Counted from the stretch's first letter, positions 8,622-18,385 are shown. The stretch is DNA of 64,000 nucleotides from Paraburkholderia sp. SOS3 (GCF_001922345.1 NZ_CP018811.1:806001-870000); one strand, 5' to 3'. Numbers and translations are program-made. Notes: generated from the sequence alone by a model not told the origin.

Positions 8622-10034
8622 ATGCAAATCGGAACAAGCAGCGGAATCGGCAGCATGGCCTATCTGGCCGCAAGCGCGCTCTTCATCTTGAGCTTGCGCG
8701 GCCTGAGCCACCCCGCGTCCGCACGGCGCGGCAATCTGTATGGCGTGGCCGGCATGGCGATCGCGATCGTCACGACGCTATGGCTGTCGGGCGGCGCTGC
8801 GCTGCCGGTCGTCGTCGCGCTGATGGCGATCGGCGTCGCGGGCGGTGCGGTGCTCGCGCGGCGCGTCGAGATGACGCAAATGCCGCAACTCGTCGCGGCC
8901 TTGCACAGCTTCGTCGGCCTCGCGGCGGTGCTCGTCGCGATCGCGAGCTATCTGTCGCCGGCCGCGGAGAATGCGGCGAGCTTCAGCGGCGCCGGGCAAT
9001 CGATCCACGACGTCGAAATCTATCTTGGCGTGTTTATCGGCGCCGTGACGTTCACCGGATCGATCGTCGCGTTCCTGAAGCTGCAAGGCACGATCGGCGG
9101 CAAGCCGCTGATTCTGCCGATGCGGCATCTGCTCAACATCGTCGGCATACTGGCGTGCGTTGCGCTCGGCTATCTGTTCCTGACGGCGCCGCAGCCTGCG
9201 CAAGGCATCGGACCGCTGCTGACGATGACCGCGATCGCCGCGCTGATCGGCGTGCATCTCGTGATGGCGATCGGCGGCGCGGACATGCCGGTGGTCGTGT
9301 CGATGCTCAACAGCTACTCGGGTTGGGCGGCGGCGGCGACGGGCTTCATGCTCAGCAACGATCTGCTGATCGTGACCGGCGCACTGGTCGGATCGAGCGG
9401 CGCGATTCTGAGCTACATCATGTGCCGCGCGATGAACCGCAAATTCGTGTCGGTGATTTTCGGCGGCTTCGGCACCGTGTCGACGACGGCCGCGGCCATC
9501 GAAGGCGAAGTCGTGCCCGTCTCGGTCGATGAAGTCGGCGCGCTGTTGCGCGATGCGACGGAAGTCGTGATCGTGCCCGGCTACGGCATGGCGGTCGCGC
9601 AGGCGCAAACGACGATCAGCGAGATCACGCGCAAGCTGCGCGACAAGGGCGTGAAAGTGCGCTTCGGCATTCACCCGGTCGCCGGTCGCCTGCCTGGTCA
9701 TATGAACGTGCTGCTCGCGGAAGCGAAGGTGCCGTACGACATCGTGCTCGAAATGGACGAGATCAACGACGACTTCAAGAGCACCGACGTCGTGCTCGTG
9801 ATCGGCGCGAACGACATCGTGAATCCGGCCGCGCTCGAGGATGCGGGCAGTCCGATTGCCGGCATGCCGGTGCTCGAGGTGTGGAAGGCGAACACCGTGA
9901 TCGTGTCGAAACGCAGCATGGCGAGTGGCTACGCGGGCGTCGACAATCCGCTCTTCTACAAGGAGAACACGCGGATGCTGTTCGGCGACGCGAAGCGCAG
10001 CGTCGAGGCACTGCTCGCGCAGTTGAGCGCGTGA
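8622..10034 (+). CDS. pntB: NAD(P) transhydrogenase subunit beta
   Basis: A 470-residue beta subunit with about eight or nine membrane helices (residues 10-265) followed by the NADP(H)-binding domain III, seen as [34 protein letters not shown] and the C-terminal [16 protein letters not shown], all typical of PntB. ATG 8622 has AGGAG at 8611-8615, which overlaps the pntA stop region, so the two subunits are translationally linked. The pair follows the oxalate genes on the same strand, which fits a need to turn formate-derived NADH into NADPH. Confidence 0.96.
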   Translation: MQIGTSSGIGSMAYLAASALFILSLRGLSHPASARRGNLYGVAGMAIAIVTTLWLSGGAALPVVVALMAIGVAGGAVLARRVEMTQMPQLVAALHSFVGLAAVLVAIASYLSPAAENAASFSGAGQSIHDVEIYLGVFIGAVTFTGSIVAFLKLQGTIGGKPLILPMRHLLNIVGILACVALGYLFLTAPQPAQGIGPLLTMTAIAALIGVHLVMAIGGADMPVVVSMLNSYSGWAAAATGFMLSNDLLIVTGALVGSSGAILSYIMCRAMNRKFVSVIFGGFGTVSTTAAAIEGEVVPVSVDEVGALLRDATEVVIVPGYGMAVAQAQTTISEITRKLRDKGVKVRFGIHPVAGRLPGHMNVLLAEAKVPYDIVLEMDEINDDFKSTDVVLVIGANDIVNPAALEDAGSPIAGMPVLEVWKANTVIVSKRSMASGYAGVDNPLFYKENTRMLFGDAKRSVEALLAQLSA

Positions 10035-10108
10035 AGCGGACCTATGAATCTGGACACATGAACCCGCAGACATGAACCCGGGCACGTGAAGTCGAGCACG
10101 CGTCATGG

Positions 10109-10145
10109 AGCGGATAAGGCCGGGCACTGAGAATCCTTATCCGCT
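10109..10145. repeat. 11-bp inverted repeat after pntB
   Basis: AGCGGATAAGG (10109-10119) pairs with CCTTATCCGCT (10135-10145) around a 15-nt loop. It lies 75 bp after pntB and may mark the end of the pntAB transcript, but no T-run follows. Confidence 0.45.
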
Positions 10146-10180
10146 TCGCAAAAACAGGCCCCTTTTGACTGGAGATTCTC

Positions 10181-10438
10181 ATGCACATCGAAACGCTTGG
10201 ACGATATCAACTCGTACTGTCGGCGATGCAGTCGATTCAGAACGGCGGCTGGACCGCGTACGCAGCGGTGCGCACCATGTCGACGCAGACCGCTGAGGAT
10301 GCCGAGATCCTGCCGTATCAGCGCGTGGAGAGCGACACGCTCTATGCGAGCGAGGCCGCGGCGATCGAAAGCGCGCGCAGCGCGGCGTTGCAGGCGATCG
10401 CATCGGGCGCGAAGGTCGCGGCAAGCGGCGCGATGTGA
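10181..10438 (+). CDS. Small conserved-type hypothetical protein (85 aa)
   Basis: I do not recognise a family. The 85-residue product starts MHIETLGRYQLVLSAMQS, has no signal peptide or membrane segment, and ends in an Ala-rich helix. A good ribosome site, GGAG at 10171-10174, lies 6 nt ahead of ATG 10181. Codon use is GC-rich at third positions like its neighbours, so it is probably a real gene. It stands alone between pntB and the amidohydrolase gene. No function is proposed. Confidence 0.6.
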   Translation: MHIETLGRYQLVLSAMQSIQNGGWTAYAAVRTMSTQTAEDAEILPYQRVESDTLYASEAAAIESARSAALQAIASGAKVAASGAM

Positions 10439-10586
10439 CGATCGCGGGCGCGCTTCGCGTGTGCCCGTGCGCGTCGCGCGAGACGCGCGAATAGTGTGGG
10501 CGATTGCCTTGGGCGCGGGCTCGTGAGTGCCTAAGCTGTCCGATGTGCTGCGCCCGTGCGGGCAGCGCTACCGACGGGGCCGCGCC

Positions 10587-11519
10587 ATGACCATTGCGCA
10601 GAGAATCATCGACTCGCACCTCCATTTCTTCGATCACACGCAAAACCGGCATCCGTTCTTCGAACGCCGCGATCCGGGGTTCGAAGCATTCGTCGGCAAT
10701 TACGATGCGCTGCCGCGCTGCTATCTGCCGGCCGACTATCTCGCCGATGTCGCCGGTGCGGATGGCGAATATCGCGCCGAAGGCGCGGTCTGGCATGAGT
10801 TTCTTTCGACGGACGCCCACAAGGAAGCCGCCTGGGCGCAACAGATCGCCAACGAGAGCGAGCGCTCGGGGCTGCGTATCGCGTTGTGCGCGCTTGTCGA
10901 GTTCCTCGACCCCGAACTCGAATCGAAGCTCGACCAGTTCGCGAGCCTGCCGAACCTGACCGCGGTTCGCGAGCATGTGATCTGGGACGACACGAACCCG
11001 CTCAGGCGTTTTTCGACGCATCCGCACGTGATGCGCGACCCGGCATGGCGCGAACGGCTCGCTTTGCTAAAGCGCTATGACCTCAAGTGCGGGTTATATG
11101 CATTCGCGCATCAATTGCCCGATGTCATCGAAGTGGTGCGCGCGAATCCCGACATCGGCTTCACGTCCGCCTTGATGGGCTGGCCGCTCGATCTTTCGGA
11201 CGCAGGCTTCGCGAGCTGGAAGCGAAGCCTGACCGAACTGGCCGCATGCGATAACGTACGGATGGACATTTCCGCGCTCGAATGCCTGTTCGGCATGCAA
11301 TGGCAGGTGGACGAAGCAGCGCGATGGGTATCGACGACAATCGAAACGATCGGCGTGTCGCGCTGCATGTTCGGCAGCCATATGCCGATCGCGGGGCTTT
11401 CTGTCGGTTTCGCCGAGGTCTATCGACGCTATGCCGAGATGCTCCGGGCGTTCTCGGCGAACGAAGCCGACGAGATGTTCTACGGCGTCGCGAACCGCTG
11501 GTTCATGCCGTCCTCCTGA
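10587..11519 (+). CDS. Amidohydrolase family 2 (TIM-barrel metal-dependent hydrolase)
   Basis: This 310-residue protein has the fold signature of amidohydrolase-2 lactonases and decarboxylases (PF04909 type). The metal motif HxH is present in IIDSHLHFFD near the N-terminus, followed by TAVREHVIWDD and the late strand CMFGSHMPIAGLS. In most members that last motif reads FGSD-x-P with a catalytic aspartate, whereas here a histidine is found. ATG 10587 is preferred over GTG 10527, since the family starts just before the HxH strand. The substrate may be a lactone or cyclic acid, but none can be named. Its last 40 bp overlap, tail to tail, the gene for the StyA-like monooxygenase. Confidence 0.8.
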   Translation: MTIAQRIIDSHLHFFDHTQNRHPFFERRDPGFEAFVGNYDALPRCYLPADYLADVAGADGEYRAEGAVWHEFLSTDAHKEAAWAQQIANESERSGLRIALCALVEFLDPELESKLDQFASLPNLTAVREHVIWDDTNPLRRFSTHPHVMRDPAWRERLALLKRYDLKCGLYAFAHQLPDVIEVVRANPDIGFTSALMGWPLDLSDAGFASWKRSLTELAACDNVRMDISALECLFGMQWQVDEAARWVSTTIETIGVSRCMFGSHMPIAGLSVGFAEVYRRYAEMLRAFSANEADEMFYGVANRWFMPSS

Positions 11520-12769
11520 GCGTCAGGCGCGTTGTGCACGCTGTCCTGCCGTTGCGCGATAAACCGTTCGCATGCGTCTGCATCCGACCACCACGGGAAG
11601 AACGACGGCGGATCATCGAAGCCGTTGACGATCGCGCTCGCGATCGCCGGCGACCGCACCGCTGCATCGAGCAGGCGCAAACGATACTGCGGCGGCGGCA
11701 TCAGCAGCGAATTCGTCCACTGCGTGACCGCCTGCGCGTACGTCCAGTAGCGTTCGAAGGTTTGCTCCATCCAGTCGCGTGTGAACGGCGCATCGCCATG
11801 CGCGAGAATCGCGTCGAGATAAACCTTGCTCGCGTGCGTGGCGCTGCTCGAGCCTTGACCCGAAATCGGATCGTTGGTCACAACCGCGTCGCCAAGCCCG
11901 AAGACGTGGCGCCCCGATGGCAATTGCAGCACCGGCTTGCGCACGACGGGCGCGAACGCGCCGCTCAGCACGCCGCGCGCGTCGGTCAGTTCCGCGCGCT
12001 TCGCGCGATCGGCCTCACGCGGCAGCCAGGTACGCAACAGCTGTTTGGCCGCATCGAGATGTTCGCCCGGCGTGAGCGCTTGGCGCCCCATATCGAAGGG
12101 CCCCTGCGGAATGCCTTCGAAGAACATGATGTGGCACGGTCCGCTTAGCGTGAGCGCCGGCATCACGAAGTATTCGCCGACCGACGGGACGACGTTGAAT
12201 GAAACCCGCGCGTAATCGTCCGCCTCCGTGAGTCCGTGCACATAGGTCAGCGAAAGCACTCGCTGCGGCGCATCGAACGTCGAACGCGATGCATCGCGTT
12301 CGAACAGTTGCACGACCTCGCCCTTACCGGCGGACACGATCACGAGATCATGCGTATCGGCCAGCGCTTCGAGCTCCGCAACGCCGGCTTTCTGGACCAG
12401 CACGCGCGCACCGCGCGATTCGAGCTGCGCGAGCCACGCGGACATCTTGATACGCTGATCGACCGACTGTGCCGGCCGATCGAGCCGCGCCTTCCAGTCG
12501 ATCAACGGACCGCCGCCCGGATCGGGGCTTTGCAGCGAGAACGAAATGCCGTCGACCGGCGGACACGTTGCGTCCCAATCGTCGATGCCCAGATCGCGTT
12601 CGATCTGCAGCGCCGCGCCGAACATGCATTGCGAGGACAGCACATTGCCGCCGCGAATCTGATCCGGCGTGCGATCCGATACGACGGTCACCTCATAGCC
12701 CTTGTCGAGCAGTCCGAAGGCGAGCGGCAAGCCCGCCTGGCCCGCGCCCACAATCGCGATTCGATGCAT
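11480..12769 (-). CDS. StyA-like FAD-dependent monooxygenase (styrene/indole monooxygenase family)
   Basis: This 429-residue group E flavoprotein monooxygenase has the Rossmann motif GAGQAGLPLAFGL at residues 8-20. The family-typical IRGGNVLSSQCMFG follows at about 38-51, and the FAD-ribityl motif GLGDAVVTNDPISGQGSS lies at about 288-305. Such oxygenases epoxidise styrene or indole using reduced FAD supplied by a separate StyB reductase. No styB lies next to it; the nearest flavin reductase gene in the window is at 21002. GGAG lies 8 nt upstream of ATG 12769. The physiological substrate is unknown. Confidence 0.8.
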   Translation of the reverse strand: MHRIAIVGAGQAGLPLAFGLLDKGYEVTVVSDRTPDQIRGGNVLSSQCMFGAALQIERDLGIDDWDATCPPVDGISFSLQSPDPGGGPLIDWKARLDRPAQSVDQRIKMSAWLAQLESRGARVLVQKAGVAELEALADTHDLVIVSAGKGEVVQLFERDASRSTFDAPQRVLSLTYVHGLTEADDYARVSFNVVPSVGEYFVMPALTLSGPCHIMFFEGIPQGPFDMGRQALTPGEHLDAAKQLLRTWLPREADRAKRAELTDARGVLSGAFAPVVRKPVLQLPSGRHVFGLGDAVVTNDPISGQGSSSATHASKVYLDAILAHGDAPFTRDWMEQTFERYWTYAQAVTQWTNSLLMPPPQYRLRLLDAAVRSPAIASAIVNGFDDPPSFFPWWSDADACERFIAQRQDSVHNAPDAQEDGMNQRFATP

Positions 12770-12910
12770 TCGACTTCTCCTCCGTTAGTCAGCGTTCGAA
12801 GCTACCTAACAATGGGGCATCGGCGATACAGACGATACGAAAGCATCGACAGGCCAGCGAACCCGCGGCGATGTTATGAGGAACGCTGAACGGCCGAGCA
12901 TGCCGGCCGT

Positions 12911-12938
12911 GCGAGGTGCGAGGTGCGAGGTGCGAGGT
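12911..12938. repeat. Heptanucleotide tandem repeat (4 x GCGAGGT)
   Basis: Four perfect copies of GCGAGGT run from 12911 to 12938. They lie in the 201-bp gap between the end of the SorC-type regulator gene and the start of the styA-like gene. Heptamer repeats of this kind are slippage-prone and are often used for strain typing. Confidence 0.85.
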
Positions 12939-12970
12939 GCGGCATCCGGCAGGCGGCCGCAGAAGAAAGA

Positions 12971-13951
12971 CTAACGCGCGGTTTCGTGGACCCCGGCATC
13001 GACCGCCTCGTCGAGCGCGGCGCGCGCGCAGGTCTCGTCGGTCACGAGCCCGGAGAGCCAGCCGCCCTTGAGCGCCGCAATGATGGCCGTGCGCTTGCGT
13101 TCGCCGCAGGCGAAGCCGATCGTGGGCCGCTTCGGCGGGGAAACAGGACGAATACTGGTTACGCGCCGTTCGGTAGGCGATTCGATACGCGCGCCGTCCG
13201 CCGAAATCGGCAAGCCGTGCAGTTCGGCGACCGCGCCGACCTGCATCAACTCGGCGACTTCATCGGACGTGATGAACCCGTCTTCGTACAGCGGACACTG
13301 CGGCCCGATATTGCCGATGCCGACGAACGCGACATCGGCTTCGCCCGAAAGCGATTCGACGATTCGATAGAGCCGGTGATTGCACCACTGCGCGCGTTCC
13401 GCTTCGCTATCGGCGATCAGCGGAGCAGGCAACAGAAAGTATTTGCCGCCGGTCTTTTCCGAGATGTGAAGCGCGACGTCGTAACGATTCGACGAGCCGT
13501 CGTGCGCGATCGCGCCGACCATCGACACGAGCCGATGCTGCGGCCGCTCGAGTTGCGCGACCTGGTCGACCACGGCCTTCAGCGTTCGCCCGCTGCTGAC
13601 CGCGACGACCATCGGCCTTTCCTCGCCGAGAAACCGCTCCATGACCTGCGCGCCGGCGACCGCGAGCTTGCGGTCGATTTCTTCCTGCGTATCGTTGTCG
13701 ACGGGCACGACTTCGCACATCGACAGCCCGTAGCGTTTCGATAGCTCATCGGCGAGCGCGAGGCACTCGGCGAGCTGATGATCGACGCGCACGCGAATCA
13801 GGTTCTTCTCGACCGCGAACGCCACGAGCCGCTGCGCGACGGGCCGCGACACCTGCAGCTTCTCGGCGATCTCGTTCTGCGTGTTGCCGGCCACGTAGTA
13901 GAGCCAGGCGGCACGCGTCGCGAGATCGAGTTTTTCGCTGGACTTGGGCAC
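12971..13951 (-). CDS. SorC/DeoR-type sugar-binding transcriptional regulator
   Basis: A 326-residue regulator. An N-terminal helix-turn-helix (AAWLYYVAGNTQNEIAEKLQ, then VSRPVAQRLVAFAVE) is joined to a large SorC sugar-phosphate-binding domain containing VAVSSGRTLKAVVDQ, VGAIAHDGSS, VAFVGIGNIG and the final VTDETCARAAL. The start is GTG 13951, 49 bp after xylB, so it is the last gene of dalD-xylB-regulator. It probably senses a phosphorylated pentitol or pentulose and controls the cluster. A palindrome upstream of dalD is a candidate operator. No strong ribosome site is seen, so the start is slightly uncertain. Confidence 0.88.
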   Translation of the reverse strand: MPKSSEKLDLATRAAWLYYVAGNTQNEIAEKLQVSRPVAQRLVAFAVEKNLIRVRVDHQLAECLALADELSKRYGLSMCEVVPVDNDTQEEIDRKLAVAGAQVMERFLGEERPMVVAVSSGRTLKAVVDQVAQLERPQHRLVSMVGAIAHDGSSNRYDVALHISEKTGGKYFLLPAPLIADSEAERAQWCNHRLYRIVESLSGEADVAFVGIGNIGPQCPLYEDGFITSDEVAELMQVGAVAELHGLPISADGARIESPTERRVTSIRPVSPPKRPTIGFACGERKRTAIIAALKGGWLSGLVTDETCARAALDEAVDAGVHETAR

Positions 13952-14000
13952 GATGAATGGATGCGAGGGCTTCAGCCTGACACGCGATTCGAACGGAACG

Positions 14001-15488
14001 TCATGCTTGCGGGTCGCTCGTCGCCGTTTGCGCGAACAGCGGTTTCAGTTGCCGGTACAGCGCGCGGTAATGCTCGAGGCGCCGGCGCAGCACCGCATGC
14101 CGCTGTGGATTCGGCGTGAACTCGATCTCGACAGGCGGTTTGGTCAGCACCTGCGCGGGGTCGCCGCCGGCCGCGAGCCAGCCAAGACGAGCCGCGCCCA
14201 AAGCCGCGCCCGTTTCGCCGCCGCCATGTTTGCGCGTATTCGTATTGAGCGCGTCCGCGAGCAGTTGGCCCCAGTAGTTGCTGCGCGCGCCGCCGCCGAG
14301 CAGCGACAACGCGTTCGCTTCGGTGCCGGCCGCTTTCAACGCGTCGAGCCCGTCGGTCAATGCGAGCGTGACGCCTTCGAGCACCGCGTAACCGAGCAGC
14401 GCGCGATCGGTCGCATGCGTCATGCCGAAGAACACGCCTTGCGCATACGGGTCGTTATGCGGCGTGCGTTCGCCCGACAGATACGGCAGAAAGATCGGCG
14501 CATGCGTGAGCGCTGCTTCGGGCAGCGCTTCGATTTCGGGCAGTAGCGACGTCTCGTTCGTGCCGGTCAGCTTGCAGACCCAGCGCAGGCAGCTCGCTGC
14601 CGACAGTACGACGCTCATCTGATGCCAGCGATGCGGAATCGCATGACAGAACGCATGCACGGCCGACTCGGGGTTCGGCCGGAAGCTGTCGCCGATCACG
14701 CACAGCACGCCCGACGTGCCGAGCGACACGAAACCGTCGCCCGGTTGCGTCGCGCCGATGCCGATCGCGCTCGTCGCGTTATCGCCGCCGCCGGCCGCCA
14801 CGACGACCGGTTCGCGCAAGCCGAGTTCGCGCGCGAGCTCGGGCTTCAACATGCCCGACGGCGCGCTGCCTTCCGCGAGAGCCGGCATGTGCGCGCGCGA
14901 AAGATTGCACGCGGCGAGCAACGAATCGGACCAGTCGCGCTTCGCAACATCGAGCCACAACGTGCCGGCCGCATCCGATGGATCGGACACCTTGCCGCCC
15001 GTCAGTTGCAGACGCAAGTAGTCTTTCGGCAGCAGCACGCATGCGGTCTGCCTGAAAATCTCGGGCTCGTGCCGCGCGACCCACAGCAGTTTCGGCGCGG
15101 TGAAGCCCGGCATGGCGAGGTTGCCGGCCACACGATGCAGTTCGGGCGCGCGCTCGGTCAGCTCCGCGCACTCTTCGACGCTGCGCATGTCGTTCCAAAG
15201 AATGGCCGGCCGCAGCACGCGGTCTTGCGCATCGAGCAGCACGGCGCCGTGCATCTGGCCCGACAGGCCGATGCCGCGAATCTGCGCGAATTCGCCGGGG
15301 TGCCGCTCGCGCAGCGCGAAGAGCGCGGCGCGCGTGCCTTCCCACCAGTCGACCGGATTCTGCTCGGACCAACGCGGATGCGGGCGCGACACGGTAAACG
15401 GTGAGCCCGCGGTGCCGATCACGCGTCCGTCGGACGCGAGCAGCAGGACTTTTACTTCGGACGTGCCGAGATCGATGCCGAGATACAT
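14001..15488 (-). CDS. xylB: Xylulokinase
   Basis: A 495-residue FGGY sugar kinase that phosphorylates D-xylulose to D-xylulose-5-phosphate, the entry to the pentose phosphate pathway. The N-terminal ATPase motif LGIDLGTSEVKVLLL, the substrate-side IGLSGQMHGAVLLD with ILWNDMRS, and the C-terminal domain motif SLLGGGARSNYWGQLLAD agree with XylB. It lies 98 bp after dalD on the same strand and is followed by the SorC regulator. The arrangement says that xylulose arises from arabinitol oxidation. GAAGG lies about 10 nt ahead of ATG 15488. Confidence 0.93.
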   Translation of the reverse strand: MYLGIDLGTSEVKVLLLASDGRVIGTAGSPFTVSRPHPRWSEQNPVDWWEGTRAALFALRERHPGEFAQIRGIGLSGQMHGAVLLDAQDRVLRPAILWNDMRSVEECAELTERAPELHRVAGNLAMPGFTAPKLLWVARHEPEIFRQTACVLLPKDYLRLQLTGGKVSDPSDAAGTLWLDVAKRDWSDSLLAACNLSRAHMPALAEGSAPSGMLKPELARELGLREPVVVAAGGGDNATSAIGIGATQPGDGFVSLGTSGVLCVIGDSFRPNPESAVHAFCHAIPHRWHQMSVVLSAASCLRWVCKLTGTNETSLLPEIEALPEAALTHAPIFLPYLSGERTPHNDPYAQGVFFGMTHATDRALLGYAVLEGVTLALTDGLDALKAAGTEANALSLLGGGARSNYWGQLLADALNTNTRKHGGGETGAALGAARLGWLAAGGDPAQVLTKPPVEIEFTPNPQRHAVLRRRLEHYRALYRQLKPLFAQTATSDPQA

Positions 15489-15586
15489 GTGCGCGGTACC
15501 TTCGTCGATAAAGATGCGCTACTTTAGCCGCATGCGGCGGCCGATGCCATGCGCGTTAGACCTTAAACGCGTCCTTGAACGTGCTC

Positions 15587-16996
15587 TTAAACGCGTTTCT
15601 CGAGCCATGCGTCGACACGCGCAAGGGCCGCGCGCACCGTGTTCTCGAGCTGCGGCGTCTGCGCCATGCGGCCCCACAGCAGCCGGTCCGCGCAGTACGC
15701 CTTGAGCGGGTCGGCGGCCGCGAAGAAACTGCGCGCGACCTTTTCGTCCATCACGCCGTCCTGGTATGTGTACGGCAGCTTGCCTTGCTGCCAGCGGTCG
15801 AGAAAGCGGAAGAACAGCGCGGGCAGCATCGCGGTCGCGGCCGGTGTCTTGCCGCGCGCGAAGGTTTCGGAAAGCGTCGGCGCGATAAAGCCGGGAATCT
15901 TCGAAAAGCCGTCGGCCGCGACGCGCTGGTTCGTGTCCTCGATAAACGGATTGCTGAAGCGCTCGAGCACGACATCGCGATAGCGTCCGAGGTCGATCGG
16001 GCTCGGCGTGAGACACGGAATCACGTCTTGCGTCACGTAGTCGTGCGCGAACTGCTGGATCTCGCGGTCGATCGTGCCTTCGTGGATATAGCGCAAGCCG
16101 ATCAGCGTGCCCGCCCACGCGATGCAGCTATGCGTCGCGTTCAGGATGCGGATTTTCGCCTCTTCATAAGGCACGACCGAGTCGACCAGTTCCGCGCCGA
16201 CTTTTTCCCACGCGGGGCGCCCCGCGCAAAACCGGTCTTCGATCACCCACTGGATAAACGATTCGCCCATCACCGGGCACGCATCGTCGATGCCGGTCGC
16301 CGCGCGCACGCGCTCGCGCACATCGGGCGTGGGCCGCGGCGTAATGCGGTCGACCATCGAACTCGGGCTCGCAGTGTTCGCATCGAACCACGCGCGCAGC
16401 GCGGTCGCGCCGCGCCGGTCGAGAAACGCGGTCATGCCCGCGTGAAAGCGGTGGCCATTGCTGCGCAGGTTATCGCAGGTCTGCAGCGTGACCGGACCGG
16501 CGTCGCGCTGCATGCGCGCTTCGAGAATCGCGGCGAGCGCGCCGTAGATGGTCGTGCGTGCGCCGTTCAGATCGGCCGCGAGGTCGGGGTTCGCCGTATC
16601 GAGGTGATCGTGTTCGTCGAGGTAATAGCCGCCTTCGGTGACGGTGAACGAGATGATCTTGCATGCCGGATCGGCACCCGCCTCGATGAGCGCTTCGAGA
16701 TTTGCCGACCAGGGCAGCACGCGCGTGATCGAATGAATCGCCTCGTAGGCGCGCTCGCCTTGCGGGGTGACGGTCTCGAGCGTATAGGCGCCGTTTTGCG
16801 CAGCCAGCGCGTCCATCACGGCATTCATGTCGCTGCGGATATTGCCGACGGAAAGCGACCAGTGCGGCTCGCCTTCGACGCGCGCTTCGTTGAGCCGGTG
16901 CAGATACCACGCCTGGTGCGCGCGGTGAAACGAGCCTGCGCCGATATGCAGGATCACGTGCGCATTCGCGCCGCTGCCGCTCGGGACGCTGTTCAT
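15587..16996 (-). CDS. dalD: D-arabinitol 4-dehydrogenase (mannitol dehydrogenase family)
   Basis: This 469-residue polyol-specific long-chain dehydrogenase would oxidise D-arabinitol to D-xylulose with NAD+. The family N-terminal motif [19 protein letters not shown] is present, with the catalytic-region [16 protein letters not shown] and the late [12 protein letters not shown]. Linkage to xylB favours arabinitol over mannitol. I set the start at ATG 16996, which has AGGAG close upstream. The frame stays open 38 codons further but without similarity. First gene of the dalD-xylB-sorC unit. D-mannitol or another pentitol cannot be ruled out as substrate. Confidence 0.88.
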   Translation of the reverse strand: MNSVPSGSGANAHVILHIGAGSFHRAHQAWYLHRLNEARVEGEPHWSLSVGNIRSDMNAVMDALAAQNGAYTLETVTPQGERAYEAIHSITRVLPWSANLEALIEAGADPACKIISFTVTEGGYYLDEHDHLDTANPDLAADLNGARTTIYGALAAILEARMQRDAGPVTLQTCDNLRSNGHRFHAGMTAFLDRRGATALRAWFDANTASPSSMVDRITPRPTPDVRERVRAATGIDDACPVMGESFIQWVIEDRFCAGRPAWEKVGAELVDSVVPYEEAKIRILNATHSCIAWAGTLIGLRYIHEGTIDREIQQFAHDYVTQDVIPCLTPSPIDLGRYRDVVLERFSNPFIEDTNQRVAADGFSKIPGFIAPTLSETFARGKTPAATAMLPALFFRFLDRWQQGKLPYTYQDGVMDEKVARSFFAAADPLKAYCADRLLWGRMAQTPQLENTVRAALARVDAWLEKRV

Positions 16997-17326
16997 GATG
17001 TGTCTCCTAAGTCTTTTCTGCGCGTGGCCGTGGGTGGGCGCGGCCCGCGTCGATTTCGTGCTGTATGTGTTGCCGGTGCTGCGAAGCGGGTCAGTGCGCG
17101 AACGAGCCATGCGTTACGCGCCCGATGGAGCGGACGCGCAAACGGACCGGTAGCCGAGCCGGTAAGCAGATTCGCAAACCGGATTCACAAACCGGCTCGC
17201 ACGCGGAGCATTTGCTCAGTTTGTGAACTTATGATCGTATTCGCTGCGATGAAAGTCAAGGCGGCGCGACGAGGTTTTCGTGCGGCGGTGCGGCATGAAG
17301 GCGCAGACAGGCAGGCGTGCGCGGGG
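16997..17326 (-). promoter_or_regulatory. dalD promoter/operator region (330 bp)
   Basis: Non-coding gap between the end of kynA and the start of dalD, both on the minus strand. It holds the candidate SorC operator at 17206-17217, and next to it a related half-matching element, TGAACTTATGATC, at about 17223-17235. Repeated CGCAAACCGG/CACAAACCGG stretches occur at 17173-17195. No kynA terminator with a T-run was seen. Confidence 0.5.
17206..17217. promoter_or_regulatory. Candidate SorC-family operator upstream of dalD
   Basis: GAGCA-TT-TGCTC forms a 5-2-5 inverted repeat. It resembles the TGAACA/TGTTCA-type sites recognised by SorC/DeoR-family regulators such as LsrR. It is the strongest palindrome in the dalD upstream region. 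Assignment to the adjacent regulator is inference. Confidence 0.4.
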
Positions 17327-18295
17327 CTAAAGCACCGTACGGACGTGCCACAGTTCGGGAAACAGCACGACGTCGAGCATCTTGCGCAGGTACGACACAC
17401 CCGGCGTGCCGCCCGTGCCTCGCTTGAGGCCGATGATCCGCTCGACCGTCGTCACATGCCGGAAGCGCCATTGGCGAAACTCGTCTTCGAGGTCGACCAG
17501 TTCTTCGGCCATTTCGTACAGATCCCAATGCCGGGACGGATTGCGATACACCTGCAGCCACGCGGCCTCGACGCTCGCGTCGTATTCGGTCGGCTTCGTC
17601 CAGTCGCGCGCGAGACGTTCCGGCGCGATCGCGAGGCCGCGCCGCGCAAGCAGGCGCACCACCTCGTCGTAGAACGACGGCGCGTCGAACAAGGCGCGAA
17701 TCGCTTGCATCGCTTCGGGCCGTTGCGTATGAAGCGTCAGCATTTCCGCGTGCTTGTTGCCGAGCAGAAATTCGAGTTCGCGATACTGGAACGACTGAAA
17801 CCCCGACGAACCGCCGAGGTACGGCCGCATCGACGTGTATTCGGAAGGCGTCAGCGTTGCCAGTACGTCCCACGCCTGGACGAGCTGCTCGAAGATGCGC
17901 GACACGCGCGCCAGCATCTTGAACGCGCGCGGCAGCTCGTCGCGATGCACGGCGGCGAGCGCGCCGCGCAGTTCGTGGAGCGCGAGCTTGAGCCATAGCT
18001 CGCTTGTCTGATGCTGGATGATGAACAGCATCTCGTTGGAGTCGGGCGACAGCGGGTGCTGCGCGGACAGCAGCGTATCGAGCGACAGGTAGTCCGAATA
18101 GGTCATCGATCCGGGCGCAGCGCCGGCTTTGCCGGCCTCCCGGCCGGCGTCCTCGCCGGTGCGCTCGCCGTTGTCGTTGCCGTCGCCGGCAGCCATATGC
18201 GGCGCGTGCGGACTACGCTGTGCATGCGCCCTGGGCTGCGCGTGCGGCTCGCTCGGGCGCTCGTCGTCCTGCAGCTTCATCGGGTCGGTGACCAT
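17327..18295 (-). CDS. kynA: Tryptophan 2,3-dioxygenase
   Basis: This 322-residue haem dioxygenase opens the indole ring of L-tryptophan to N-formylkynurenine. Family core motifs are seen: [16 protein letters not shown], the haem/substrate segment [40 protein letters not shown], and the C-terminal [13 protein letters not shown]. The first ~62 residues are a Gly/Asp/Glu/His-rich low-complexity tail preceding the catalytic core. ATG 18295 is chosen because GAGGAG lies 6 nt upstream. It is last in kynB-kynU-kynA on the minus strand. Confidence 0.95.
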   Translation of the reverse strand: MVTDPMKLQDDERPSEPHAQPRAHAQRSPHAPHMAAGDGNDNGERTGEDAGREAGKAGAAPGSMTYSDYLSLDTLLSAQHPLSPDSNEMLFIIQHQTSELWLKLALHELRGALAAVHRDELPRAFKMLARVSRIFEQLVQAWDVLATLTPSEYTSMRPYLGGSSGFQSFQYRELEFLLGNKHAEMLTLHTQRPEAMQAIRALFDAPSFYDEVVRLLARRGLAIAPERLARDWTKPTEYDASVEAAWLQVYRNPSRHWDLYEMAEELVDLEDEFRQWRFRHVTTVERIIGLKRGTGGTPGVSYLRKMLDVVLFPELWHVRTVL

Positions 18296-18385
18296 CGTAT
18301 GCTCCTCGTCTGCGGCTTGGACTTGCTGCTTGGACTTGCTGCCTGGACTTGCCGCGCGATCTGCCACGCTGCGCTGCTTGCCCGT

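Noticed and set aside
6554..8656. A 700-residue antisense frame under pntA
   Set aside because: Shadow of pntA with low-complexity Arg/His composition.
10109..10145. Inverted repeat after pntB as an intrinsic terminator
   Set aside because: No T-run follows the stem on the plus strand, so it is listed only as a repeat.
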